Source: Dryocola clanedunensis (GTDB taxonomy: Bacteria; Pseudomonadota; Gammaproteobacteria; Enterobacterales; Enterobacteriaceae). Taken from it: a stretch of DNA of 64,000 nt. Each line of letters starts with the position of its first letter. Within the stretch, counting starts at the first letter, position 1. The DNA is taken from the NCBI RefSeq assembly GCF_025215155.1, contig NZ_JALHAM010000104.1; one strand, given 5' to 3'. Below, one piece after another: positions 52,458 to 60,752 of this stretch. The translations under genes and the position numbers were made by a program. The notes beneath the pieces were generated by a model. That model searched no databases. It saw only the letters and a program-made list of their open reading frames with translations, and was not told where the DNA came from.

Positions 52458-52556
52458 GCGAAATTCCCGAGCGAACACTTTTGTGCCACAATACGCTATT
52501 GTTTATGGGCGTGCTACGGGTCACAAATAATCAATTTATACGGTGTAAAACAGCAT

Positions 52557-53549
52557 ATGGCTCAGGATAAAAATGGATGGTTATCACGTGAAAAGGCGTT
52601 TTCTGCTTTCACGATGGGTCCATTAACAGACTTCTGGCGTGGGCGGGAAGAGCGTGAATTCCTGGGCGTCGATGACGTGCCCGTGCGTTATGTCCGATTT
52701 TGCGATGACAGCCATGACAGGGTTATTGTCGTCTGTCCTGGTCGTATCGAAAGCTACGTGAAATATGCTGAACTTGCCTACGATTTATTCCACAGCGGCT
52801 TCGACGTATTGATTATTGACCACCGGGGGCAGGGCCGTTCAGGCCGTTTGCTCTCTGATACACACCGTGGGCATGTCGTGAAATTTAGCGACTATGTCGA
52901 AGATTTTGACCGATTTTACCAGCAGGAAGTTGCGACGGGGACATGGCGAAAGCGCTATGTACTGGCCCACTCAATGGGCGGAGCAATCACCACGTTGTGG
53001 CTGACAAAGCATTCGCAGGCGTTCGATGCCGTTGCGCTTTGTGCGCCGATGTTCGGTATTACGCTACGATGGCCAGAATGGATGGTGCGCCACTTGCTTG
53101 ACTGGGCCGAGGGTCACCAGCGAATTCGTGAAGGTTATGCAATAGGAACTGGCCGGTGGCGCGCTTTACCGTTTAGCGTTAATGTCCTGACCCATAGCCG
53201 TGAGCGTTACCGCCGCAGCCTGCGTTTTTATGCTGATGAGCCAGCATTGCGGGTCGGTGGGCCAACATGGCACTGGGTACGCGAAGGGATCCTGGCAGGA
53301 GAAGAAGTTTTGGCGGGAGCCACCGCCATCACGACGCCGATATTTTTACTCCAGGCAGAAGAGGAGCGGGTGGTGGATAACCGTGCGCACCAACGATTCT
53401 GCGAAATTCGTGCCGCGGCGGGCCATCCCTGTGAGGGGGAAGCACCTTACGTCATAAACGGCGCGTATCATGAGATCCTGTTTGAAAAGGACGATATGCG
53501 AGCCGAAGCGTTGCATGCCATCCTCGAGTTTTTCGAGCGGCATCGTTAA
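52557..53549 (+). CDS. pldB: Lysophospholipase L2
   Basis: A 330-residue alpha/beta hydrolase. The nucleophile elbow is AHSMGGAIT (Ser in GxSxG form), with a catalytic Asp in the EERVVDNR region and His in NGAYHEILFEKD. It hydrolyses lysophospholipids at the inner membrane. E. coli PldB is about 340 residues; this copy lacks the last roughly 10 residues and differs in the first 10. The sequence is less conserved than its neighbours. Confidence 0.95.
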   Translation: MAQDKNGWLSREKAFSAFTMGPLTDFWRGREEREFLGVDDVPVRYVRFCDDSHDRVIVVCPGRIESYVKYAELAYDLFHSGFDVLIIDHRGQGRSGRLLSDTHRGHVVKFSDYVEDFDRFYQQEVATGTWRKRYVLAHSMGGAITTLWLTKHSQAFDAVALCAPMFGITLRWPEWMVRHLLDWAEGHQRIREGYAIGTGRWRALPFSVNVLTHSRERYRRSLRFYADEPALRVGGPTWHWVREGILAGEEVLAGATAITTPIFLLQAEEERVVDNRAHQRFCEIRAAAGHPCEGEAPYVINGAYHEILFEKDDMRAEALHAILEFFERHR

Positions 53550-53577
53550 TTTTCTTCACCAGAGGTTTACTAATCCT

Positions 53578-54384
53578 ATGTACCAAGTTGTTGCATCTGA
53601 CTTAGATGGCACGTTGCTGTCTCCCGATCATCTGCTCTCCCCGTATGCGAAAGAAACGCTGAAGCTGCTAACCGCGCAGGGTATTCACTTCGTGTTTGCA
53701 ACAGGGCGTCACCATATCGACGTTGCGCAGATCCGCGACAACCTCGATATCAAAGCTTACATGATCACCTCCAACGGCGCCCGCGTGCATGACACAGACG
53801 GCAACCTGGTGTTCACGCACGATCTGGATCGTGATATTGCAGGCGATCTGTTTGGTGTGATTCAAGCCAACCCGGATATCGTGACTAACGTCTATCGCGG
53901 CGATGAATGGTTCATGAACCGCCACCGCCCGGAAGAGATGAAATATTTTAAAGAAGCCGTTTTCAAGTACTCGCTGTTCGAACCTGGCCTGCTGGAAACG
54001 GACGGCGTCAGCAAAGTGTTCTTCACCTGCGACGATCATGAAAAACTGCTGCCGCTCGAGCAGGCCATCAACGCTCGCTGGGGTGACCGCGTTAACGTTA
54101 GCTTCTCAACGCTAACCTGCCTGGAAGTCATGGCGGGCGGCGTATCTAAGGGGCACGCGCTGGAAGCCGTAGCGAAAGCGATGGGCTACAGCTTAAAAGA
54201 GTGCATCTCCTTTGGCGACGGCATGAACGACGCCGAAATGCTCTCCATGGCGGGGAAAGGCTGCATCATGGGCAACGCCCACCAGCGCCTGAAGGATCTG
54301 CTGCCGGAGCTGGAAGTGATCGGCACCAACGCCGACAACGCCGTCCCGCACTATCTGCGCAGGATGTTCCTCGGGGCGGAGTAA
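53578..54384 (+). CDS. yigL: HAD-family sugar phosphatase YigL
   Basis: A 268-residue Cof-type HAD phosphatase (266 in E. coli). Motif I is SDLDGTLLSPD, motif II TSNGA, and motif IV FGDGMNDAEML. E. coli YigL (also pyridoxal phosphate phosphatase) dephosphorylates sugar phosphates in SgrS-mediated stress relief; in E. coli SgrS stabilises the pldB-yigL mRNA. The gene is 28 bp after pldB, in agreement with a pldB-yigL operon. Confidence 0.96.
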   Translation: MYQVVASDLDGTLLSPDHLLSPYAKETLKLLTAQGIHFVFATGRHHIDVAQIRDNLDIKAYMITSNGARVHDTDGNLVFTHDLDRDIAGDLFGVIQANPDIVTNVYRGDEWFMNRHRPEEMKYFKEAVFKYSLFEPGLLETDGVSKVFFTCDDHEKLLPLEQAINARWGDRVNVSFSTLTCLEVMAGGVSKGHALEAVAKAMGYSLKECISFGDGMNDAEMLSMAGKGCIMGNAHQRLKDLLPELEVIGTNADNAVPHYLRRMFLGAE

Positions 54385-54492
54385 GTATAAAAACGAGTGG
54401 TGAATTAATCACCGCTCGTCAACCAAATAATCCCCCACTCGATAACAAGCTTCGCTACAATGCGGTAAATTTCCTGCTGCGAAGACGCCACC

Positions 54493-55392
54493 GTGCCGTT
54501 ACTGATCATCACCACTATTCTGTGGGCCTTCTCTTTTAGCCTGATTGGCGAATACCTTGCCGGGCATGTCGACAGCTATTTCTCCGTGCTGATGCGCGTG
54601 GGCCTGGCGGCGGTCGTGTTCCTGCCTTTCCTGCGCTTCAAAGGCTACAGCGTGAAAACGCTGCTGCTGTACATGCTGGTGGGCGCACTGCAGCTCGGCG
54701 TGATGTACCTGTTTAGCTTCCAGGCCTATCTCTACCTGACCGTGTCGGAATTCCTGCTGTTCACGGTGCTGACGCCGCTCTACATCACGTTTATCTATGA
54801 TTTGCTCAGCCGCAGGCCGCTGCGCTGGGGCTATGCGTTAAGCGCGGGGCTTGCCGTTGTCGGCGCGGCTATCATCCGCTACGACAAAGTGAGCGATCAC
54901 TTTTGGATTGGTTTATTGCTGGTGCAGGCGGCGAACATTTGCTTCGCCATTGGCATGGTGGGATACAAACGCCTGATGGAAACCCGGCCGATGCCGCAGA
55001 AATGTGCATTTTCCTGGTTCTATCTTGGTGCGGCCGTGGTGGCAGTTAGCGCCTGGTTTGTGATGGGCAATCCGCAGAAGCTTCCAACCACTAACCTGCA
55101 ATGGGGCATTCTGATTTGGCTTGGCGTGGTGGCTTCCGGGCTAGGTTACTTCATGTGGAACTATGGCGCGACGCAAGTCGATGCGGGAACGCTTGGCATC
55201 ATGAATAACGTGCATGTGCCCGCAGGGCTGCTGGTTAACCTCGCCATCTGGCAGGAGCAGCCCCACTGGCCGAGCTTTATTATTGGTGGGACGGTAATAA
55301 TGGCGTCGCTATGGGTGCATCGCCGTTGGGTCGCTCCGCGTTCCGCACAAACGGAAGGTGCTCACAGGCGTGTGAGCGCGTCGAGCGAATAA
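54493..55392 (+). CDS. yigM: Biotin transporter-like EamA protein YigM
   Basis: A 299-residue EamA-family membrane protein with about 10 membrane segments. E. coli YigM is a high-affinity biotin transporter. The GTG start at 54493 gives MPLLIITTILWAFSFSLIGEY and aligns with residue 5 of E. coli YigM; no upstream ATG is in frame (an in-frame ATG at 54460 is stopped two codons later). The 3' end overlaps convergent metR by 113 bp. The interval 54385-54492 holds nothing clear. Confidence 0.93.
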   Translation: MPLLIITTILWAFSFSLIGEYLAGHVDSYFSVLMRVGLAAVVFLPFLRFKGYSVKTLLLYMLVGALQLGVMYLFSFQAYLYLTVSEFLLFTVLTPLYITFIYDLLSRRPLRWGYALSAGLAVVGAAIIRYDKVSDHFWIGLLLVQAANICFAIGMVGYKRLMETRPMPQKCAFSWFYLGAAVVAVSAWFVMGNPQKLPTTNLQWGILIWLGVVASGLGYFMWNYGATQVDAGTLGIMNNVHVPAGLLVNLAIWQEQPHWPSFIIGGTVIMASLWVHRRWVAPRSAQTEGAHRRVSASSE

Positions 55393-56233
55393 ACGCTTCT
55401 GTGACCGGCTGACGCTGTTCGCCATCGCGAACCGCAGCGTACAACCGGCTCCATAATCCCTCGCCCAGGGTCTTTGTTACCACCAGGCCCTGGCGTTCAA
55501 AACTCTCCACCACCCAGTGCGGCAGCGCGGCTATCCCCATGCGGGCCGACACCATCTGAACCAGCAGCAAGGTGTTATCGACGCTTTTCAGTGACGGGCT
55601 GACGCCTGCCGGCTGCAGGAAATGACGCCAGATATCCAGCCGCTGGCGCTGCACCGGGTAAATCATCAGCGTTTCGCTGCTTAAATCTTCCGGCTCGATG
55701 CGCGCCTTGCCCGCCAGCGGGTGATCCGTCGCCAGCACCAGGCGCACTTCATAATCAAACATGGGCGAATAGTGCAGGCCGCTGCGTGGCAGGATGTCGG
55801 ACGTCAGAACGATATCCAGCTCGCTTTGCTGCAGCGCGGGCTGCGGGTCGAACGTCACGCCTGATTTGAAATCCAGATCCACCTGCGGCCACTGTTTGTG
55901 GAAATTCTCCAGCGCCGGAGTCAGCCACTGGATGCAGCTGTGGCATTCAATAGCGATGCGCAGCGTGGTCTGATGCGGTTCATTGCAGGCCTGAAGCGCG
56001 CGGCCGATCTGCGGCAGCACCTGTTCGGCAAGCTGCAACAGGATTTCACCCTGCGGCGTAAAGCGCAGCGGCTGACTTTTCCGAACAAACAGGCGGAACC
56101 CGAGCCGCTGCTCCAGATCGCTGAACTGATGGGAGAGGGCTGATTGGGTCTGATGCAGCGAGGCGCTCGCGGCGGCCAGCGAGCCGCAGTTTCGTAACGC
56201 CTGGAGCGTCCGCAGATGTTTAATTTCGATCAT
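55280..56233 (-). CDS. metR: LysR-family regulator MetR
   Basis: A 317-residue LysR regulator, the same length as in E. coli. The helix-turn-helix is LAAASASLHQTQSALSHQFSDLE. It activates metE, metH and other genes with homocysteine as co-effector. Divergent from metE, its start codon lies in the first MetR site. The last 37 codons or so are read from DNA that also encodes the end of yigM on the opposite strand. Confidence 0.97.
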   Translation of the reverse strand: MIEIKHLRTLQALRNCGSLAAASASLHQTQSALSHQFSDLEQRLGFRLFVRKSQPLRFTPQGEILLQLAEQVLPQIGRALQACNEPHQTTLRIAIECHSCIQWLTPALENFHKQWPQVDLDFKSGVTFDPQPALQQSELDIVLTSDILPRSGLHYSPMFDYEVRLVLATDHPLAGKARIEPEDLSSETLMIYPVQRQRLDIWRHFLQPAGVSPSLKSVDNTLLLVQMVSARMGIAALPHWVVESFERQGLVVTKTLGEGLWSRLYAAVRDGEQRQPVTEAFIRSTRSHACEHLPFVRNAERPNGDAPIATPLLPSHQ

Positions 56234-56336
56234 GAAAGTCCTTCACTTCGCGATGAAGATTTTGCGCTTGAGGAAGATACAGTACCTGCGGATTATAGAT
56301 GTGTAAACATCTGGACGTCTAAATCCATCTGGATTA
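56233..56336. promoter_or_regulatory. metR-metE control region
   Basis: TGAAAGTCCTTCA (56233-56245) fits the MetR consensus TGAANNTNNTTCA exactly and starts at the metR start codon. A weaker copy, TGAAGATTTTGCG, follows at 56254-56266. A MetJ-type cluster of AGACGTCT-like 8-mers (AACATCTGGACGTCTAAATC core) lies at 56307-56326, next to a TATAGAT -10 at 56294-56300. This implies activation by MetR plus homocysteine and repression by MetJ plus SAM. Confidence 0.75.
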
Positions 56337-56361
56337 ATCAAATAAATAAAGAGGCGATAAC

Positions 56362-58623
56362 ATGACAATCCGTAATCACACCCTCGGTTTTCCTCGTGTC
56401 GGCCTGCGTCGCGAACTGAAAAAAGCACAAGAGAGCTACTGGGCTGGCAGCTCCACCCAGCAAGAGTTACTGGCGGTGGGCCGCGAGCTGCGCGCCCGTC
56501 ACTGGGATCAGCAAAAACAGGCGGGCGTTGAGCTGCTGCCGGTGGGCGACTTCGCATGGTACGACCACGTTCTGACCACCAGCCTGCTGCTCGGTAACGT
56601 GCCGGCTCGTCATCAGAATGCGGACGGCAGCGTCGACCTGGACACCTTATTCCGCATTGGCCGTGGCCGTGCGCCAACCGGCGAGCCAGCCGCCGCCGCT
56701 GAAATGACCAAATGGTTTAACACCAACTATCACTACATGGTGCCGGAATTCACCAAAGGGCAGCTGTTCAAACTGACGTGGACGCAGCTGCTGGACGAAG
56801 TGGATGAAGCGCTGGCTCTGGGCCACAACGTGAAGCCCGTGCTGCTTGGGCCGGTCACTTACCTGTGGCTGGGCAAAGTGAAAGGCGAACAGTTTGACCG
56901 TCTGAGCCTGCTGAAAGACATTCTGCCGGTATACCAGCAGGTGCTGGCCGAGCTGGCAAAACGCGGGATTGAGTGGGTGCAAATCGATGAGCCCGCGCTG
57001 GTGCTGGAGCTGCCGCAGGCATGGCTGGACGCCTTCAAACCAGCTTACGACGCGCTGGCTGGCAAAACTAAACTCCTGCTGACAACCTATTTCGAAGGCG
57101 TGACGCCGAACCTGAACACCATTACCGCGCTGCCGGTACAGGGTCTGCACGTTGATTTCGTTCACGGCAAAGACGATATCAATGAGATCCATCAGCAGCT
57201 GCCTGCCGACTGGCTGCTGTCTGCGGGCGTCATCAACGGTCGTAACGTCTGGCGTGCAGACCTGACTGAGAAATACGCGCAGTTGAAAGCGCTGGTGGGC
57301 AAGCGCGACCTGTGGGTGGCTTCTTCCTGCTCCCTGCTGCACAGCCCAATCGATCTGAGCGTGGAAACCCGTCTGGATGAAGAGGTGAAAAGCTGGTTTG
57401 CTTTTGCCCTGCAAAAATGCGCCGAGCTGTCACTGTTGACCGAAGCCCTGAACAGCGGCAACACGGACAAAATCGCCGAGTGGAGCGCGCCGATTCAGGC
57501 TCGCCGTAACTCCAGCCGAGTGCATAACGCGGCGGTAGAAAAACGCCTGGCGGCTATTACCGCGCAGGACAGCCAGCGCCAGAGCGACTATGTCTCCCGT
57601 GCTCAGGCGCAACGTCAGCGCTTTAACCTGCCGGCATGGCCAACAACAACTATCGGCTCGTTCCCGCAAACCACTGAAATTCGCGGCCTGCGTCTGGATT
57701 TCAAAAAAGGCAATCTGGACGCGGGCAACTACCGCACCGGTATCGCTGAACACATTAAGCAGGCGATCGTTGAACAGGAGCGCTTAGGGCTGGACGTGCT
57801 GGTACACGGCGAAGCCGAGCGTAACGACATGGTGGAGTATTTCGGTGAAAACCTCGACGGCTTCGTGTTTACCCAGAACGGCTGGGTGCAGAGCTACGGT
57901 TCCCGCTGCGTGAAGCCGCCGGTCGTCATCGGTGACATCAGCCGACCGGAAGCGATTACCGTAGAGTGGGCGAAGTACGCGCAGTCTCTGACCGACAAGC
58001 CGGTGAAAGGCATGCTGACCGGGCCGGTGACCATCCTCTGCTGGTCATTCCCACGCGAGGACGTGAGCCGCGAAACCATCGCGAAGCAAATTGCGCTGGC
58101 GCTGCGTGATGAAGTGGCGGATCTGGAAGATGCGGGCATTGGTATCATTCAGATCGACGAACCCGCGCTGCGCGAAGGCTTACCGCTGCGCCAGTCCGAC
58201 TGGCAGGCATATTTAGAGTGGGGTGTGGAAGCCTTCCGCCTGAACGCCGCCGTCGTGCGCGATGACACGCAGATCCACACTCACATGTGTTACTGCGAGT
58301 TCAACGACATCATGGATTCCATCGCGGCGCTGGATGCGGATGTGATCACCATTGAAACGTCCCGTTCCGATATGGATCTGCTGGAGTCGTTCAAAGAGTT
58401 CGAATACCCGAACGAAATCGGGCCGGGCGTCTACGACATTCACTCCCCTAACGTGCCGAGCGTTGAATGGATTGAAGCCCTGCTGAAGAAAGCCGCAGAG
58501 TCTGTCCCGGCAGAACGTTTGTGGGTAAACCCGGACTGCGGCCTGAAAACTCGCGGCTGGCCTGAAACTCGGCAGGCGTTGGCAAATATGGTGAAGGCTG
58601 CTCAGAACCTGCGTAGCGCTTAA
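56362..58623 (+). CDS. metE: Cobalamin-independent methionine synthase
   Basis: A 753-residue two-barrel enzyme that moves the methyl group from methyl-tetrahydropteroyltriglutamate to homocysteine. Zinc ligands are in THMCYCEF (His641, Cys643) and NPDCGLKTRGW (Cys726); numbering follows equal-length E. coli MetE. It is divergent from metR, followed by a REP-like element. Sequence conservation is very high. Confidence 0.99.
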   Translation: MTIRNHTLGFPRVGLRRELKKAQESYWAGSSTQQELLAVGRELRARHWDQQKQAGVELLPVGDFAWYDHVLTTSLLLGNVPARHQNADGSVDLDTLFRIGRGRAPTGEPAAAAEMTKWFNTNYHYMVPEFTKGQLFKLTWTQLLDEVDEALALGHNVKPVLLGPVTYLWLGKVKGEQFDRLSLLKDILPVYQQVLAELAKRGIEWVQIDEPALVLELPQAWLDAFKPAYDALAGKTKLLLTTYFEGVTPNLNTITALPVQGLHVDFVHGKDDINEIHQQLPADWLLSAGVINGRNVWRADLTEKYAQLKALVGKRDLWVASSCSLLHSPIDLSVETRLDEEVKSWFAFALQKCAELSLLTEALNSGNTDKIAEWSAPIQARRNSSRVHNAAVEKRLAAITAQDSQRQSDYVSRAQAQRQRFNLPAWPTTTIGSFPQTTEIRGLRLDFKKGNLDAGNYRTGIAEHIKQAIVEQERLGLDVLVHGEAERNDMVEYFGENLDGFVFTQNGWVQSYGSRCVKPPVVIGDISRPEAITVEWAKYAQSLTDKPVKGMLTGPVTILCWSFPREDVSRETIAKQIALALRDEVADLEDAGIGIIQIDEPALREGLPLRQSDWQAYLEWGVEAFRLNAAVVRDDTQIHTHMCYCEFNDIMDSIAALDADVITIETSRSDMDLLESFKEFEYPNEIGPGVYDIHSPNVPSVEWIEALLKKAAESVPAERLWVNPDCGLKTRGWPETRQALANMVKAAQNLRSA

Positions 58624-58630
58624 GGCCTGA

Positions 58631-58684
58631 CCCTCACGCCATGCCTTCTCCCTCGTCCCTTTGGGGAGAGGGCTGGGTGAGGGG
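58631..58684. repeat. REP-like repeat, copy 3 (complete)
   Basis: CCCTCAC at the left end pairs with GTGAGGG at the right. Inside, CTCCCTCGTCCC and GGGGAGAGGG form a second stem around TTT. It lies between convergent metE and dlhH, where it may also stop transcription. It is the fullest member of the family seen here. Confidence 0.75.
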
Positions 58685-58704
58685 AACGTATTACTTAGAT
58701 TCTC

Positions 58705-59532
58705 TTATTTCTTCCCGTCAAAACGAGCAAACCACGCCAGCATCCTCTCCCAGCCGTCTTTCGCCGACTCTTCATGGTAGCTCGGGCGATAGTCCGCGTT
58801 GAACGCGTGGCCCGCATCGGGATAAACGATAATCTCCGAGTTTGCATTAGCGGCACGCAGCGCCTGACGCATTGTCTCCACCGTATCCTGTGGAATACCC
58901 GTATCCTGCCCGCCATACAGACCCAGCACCGGAGCGTTAAGGTTGATGGCAACATCCACCGGATGATTCGGTGAATTCAGCGTTTTCTCACCTGTCAGTT
59001 TGCCATACCAGGCCACCGCTGCTTTGAGCTGCGGGTTATGCGCGGCGTACAGCCAGGCAATACGCCCACCCCAGCAAAATCCTGTCGCCATAAGGCGATG
59101 GGCATCACCCCCATTGCGGGCAGCCCAGTTGGCGACGTGATCGAGATCGGCAAGCACCTGGGCATCCGGCACTCTGGAAACCAACCCGCTGAACAGGGTA
59201 GGGATGTCCGCATAGTCACCAGGATCGCCCTGGCGGAAGTAGAGCTCAGGCGCGACCGCCAGATAACCCTCAAGCGCCAGGCGGCGGCAGACGTCACGAA
59301 TATGTTCATGCACCCCGAAAATTTCCTGTACCACAATGACCACGGGTAAAGGCCCCTCCGCATTTTTTGGACGCGCGTGGTAAGCAGGCATGTTGTCACC
59401 CTGAGACGGAATCGACGTTTCACCAGCCTGAATGGCATCCTCGGGTGTATTAACAACGGTTGAAGCCAGGGGGGCTGCCGCCGGTGCAAACTTTCCGCCC
59501 GACGTGTTCTGTGTTGTGTGCTCTTCTTTCAT
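58705..59532 (-). CDS. dlhH: Dienelactone hydrolase family protein DlhH (YsgA)
   Basis: A 275-residue alpha/beta hydrolase (271 in E. coli). The nucleophile elbow GFCWGG has Cys as nucleophile, as in dienelactone hydrolases; YPDAGHAF holds the His. VVIVVQEIFGVHEHIRDVCRRLA is diagnostic. The start ATG at 59532 (MKEEHTTQ) follows GGAGA; ATGs at 59541 and 59556 are too close or lack a site. The first 30 residues are Ala/Pro-rich without a clear signal peptide. Physiological substrate unknown. Confidence 0.92.
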   Translation of the reverse strand: MKEEHTTQNTSGGKFAPAAAPLASTVVNTPEDAIQAGETSIPSQGDNMPAYHARPKNAEGPLPVVIVVQEIFGVHEHIRDVCRRLALEGYLAVAPELYFRQGDPGDYADIPTLFSGLVSRVPDAQVLADLDHVANWAARNGGDAHRLMATGFCWGGRIAWLYAAHNPQLKAAVAWYGKLTGEKTLNSPNHPVDVAINLNAPVLGLYGGQDTGIPQDTVETMRQALRAANANSEIIVYPDAGHAFNADYRPSYHEESAKDGWERMLAWFARFDGKK

Positions 59533-59639
59533 TGGTGGCATTCTCCGTACCAGCATTAGCGCAGTGAGGTAACTATAGCTAACATCTCTGGTTTAAAAAA
59601 AACGCTCTCACCGACGGATAAGCGCACAAATTGCTCGCA

Positions 59640-59736
59640 AGGTGTGATCTGTGTCACCAAATGAATTGTAAATGATGTAATTTGTTTCATTCATAGTGAA
59701 ATGCGTCACGAAATTATCCAAGCAGGTTCTGTAAAG
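59640..59736 (+). promoter_or_regulatory. udp promoter with tandem CRP sites
   Basis: TGTGATCTGTGTCACC (59643-59658) and AGTGAAATGCGTCACG (59695-59710) are two CRP sites with centres exactly 52 bp apart. This fits the CRP/CytR architecture of E. coli udp and deoP2. CytR-like half sites (TTTCATT) lie between them. A TAAAGT at 59731-59736 is the probable -10. Confidence 0.8.
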
Positions 59737-59783
59737 TACCGCTTTGTGGCACAAGCCAACCCTACTCAACAGAGGAGTCTGTT

Positions 59784-60545
59784 ATGTCCAAGTCTGATGT
59801 TTTTCACCTCGGCCTCACGAAGAGCGACCTGCAAGGGGCAACGCTTGCTATCGTCCCGGGCGACCCGGAGCGAGTTGAAAAAATCGCCGCGCTGATGGAC
59901 AAGCCGGTCAAACTGGCCGCCCATCGTGAATTCACTACTTGGCGTGCTGAAATCGACGGCAAGGCCGTGATCGTCTGCTCCACCGGTATTGGCGGGCCAT
60001 CTACTTCTATTGCCGTAGAAGAGCTGGCACAGCTGGGCATTCGCACCTTCCTGCGTATCGGCACCACCGGTGCTATCCAGCCGCATATCAACGTTGGAGA
60101 CGTGCTGGTGACTACTGCGTCCGTGCGTCTTGACGGTGCCAGCCTGCACTTTGCGCCTATGGAATTCCCGGCGGTTGCTGACTTCGCCTGTACTACGGCG
60201 CTGGTTGAAGCAGCCAAATCCATTGGTGCGACGACTCACGTTGGCGTGACAGCATCCTCCGACACCTTCTATCCGGGTCAGGAGCGTTACGACACCTTCT
60301 CCGGTCGCGTCGTCAGCCGCTTCAAAGGCTCCATGGAAGAGTGGCAGCAGATGGGCGTGATGAACTACGAAATGGAATCGGCCACGCTGCTGACCATGTG
60401 TGCAAGCCAGGGCCTGCGCGCCGGGATGGTTGCTGGTGTTATCGTTAATCGTACCCAGCAAGAAATTCCAAACGCCGAGACGATGAAGAAAACTGAAAGC
60501 CACGCGGTGAAAATCGTGGTTGAAGCGGCTCGCCGCCTGATCTAG
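59784..60545 (+). CDS. udp: Uridine phosphorylase
   Basis: A 253-residue nucleoside phosphorylase, the same length as in E. coli. It cleaves uridine with phosphate to uracil and ribose-1-phosphate. It shows VPGDPERVEKIAALM at the phosphate site, GIGGPSTSIAVEEL, and the substrate segment YEMESATLLTM. It is monocistronic with its own terminator and is controlled by CRP and CytR. Confidence 0.99.
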   Translation: MSKSDVFHLGLTKSDLQGATLAIVPGDPERVEKIAALMDKPVKLAAHREFTTWRAEIDGKAVIVCSTGIGGPSTSIAVEELAQLGIRTFLRIGTTGAIQPHINVGDVLVTTASVRLDGASLHFAPMEFPAVADFACTTALVEAAKSIGATTHVGVTASSDTFYPGQERYDTFSGRVVSRFKGSMEEWQQMGVMNYEMESATLLTMCASQGLRAGMVAGVIVNRTQQEIPNAETMKKTESHAVKIVVEAARRLI

Positions 60546-60597
60546 TTCAGTTAAACGTCCGTTGGAAAAGCGAGAGCGGAATCCACACTAACCAGAC

Positions 60598-60629
60598 AGG
60601 CGGGTGAAAACATTTCATCCGCCTTTTTT
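60598..60629 (+). terminator. udp terminator
   Basis: AGGCGGGTGAAA pairs with TTTCATCCGCCT (one G-T pair) and is followed by a T run. It lies 53 nt after udp. Confidence 0.92.
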
Positions 60630-60752
60630 ATCGCCAGACGTTCTATAAATTTACGCTTTGCGTAATGCCTCGCAGTAAACTCCTTTTCATCTGGACATTT
60701 ATACAGCACAATTTTAGCTTGCTGGTGTTTGGCGTGGATTGCGGGAGGTGCA

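Noticed and set aside
53470..53577. N-terminal extension of yigL into pldB
   Set aside because: Overlaps the pldB 3' end; the ATG at 53578 starts the conserved MYQVVASDLDGTLL.
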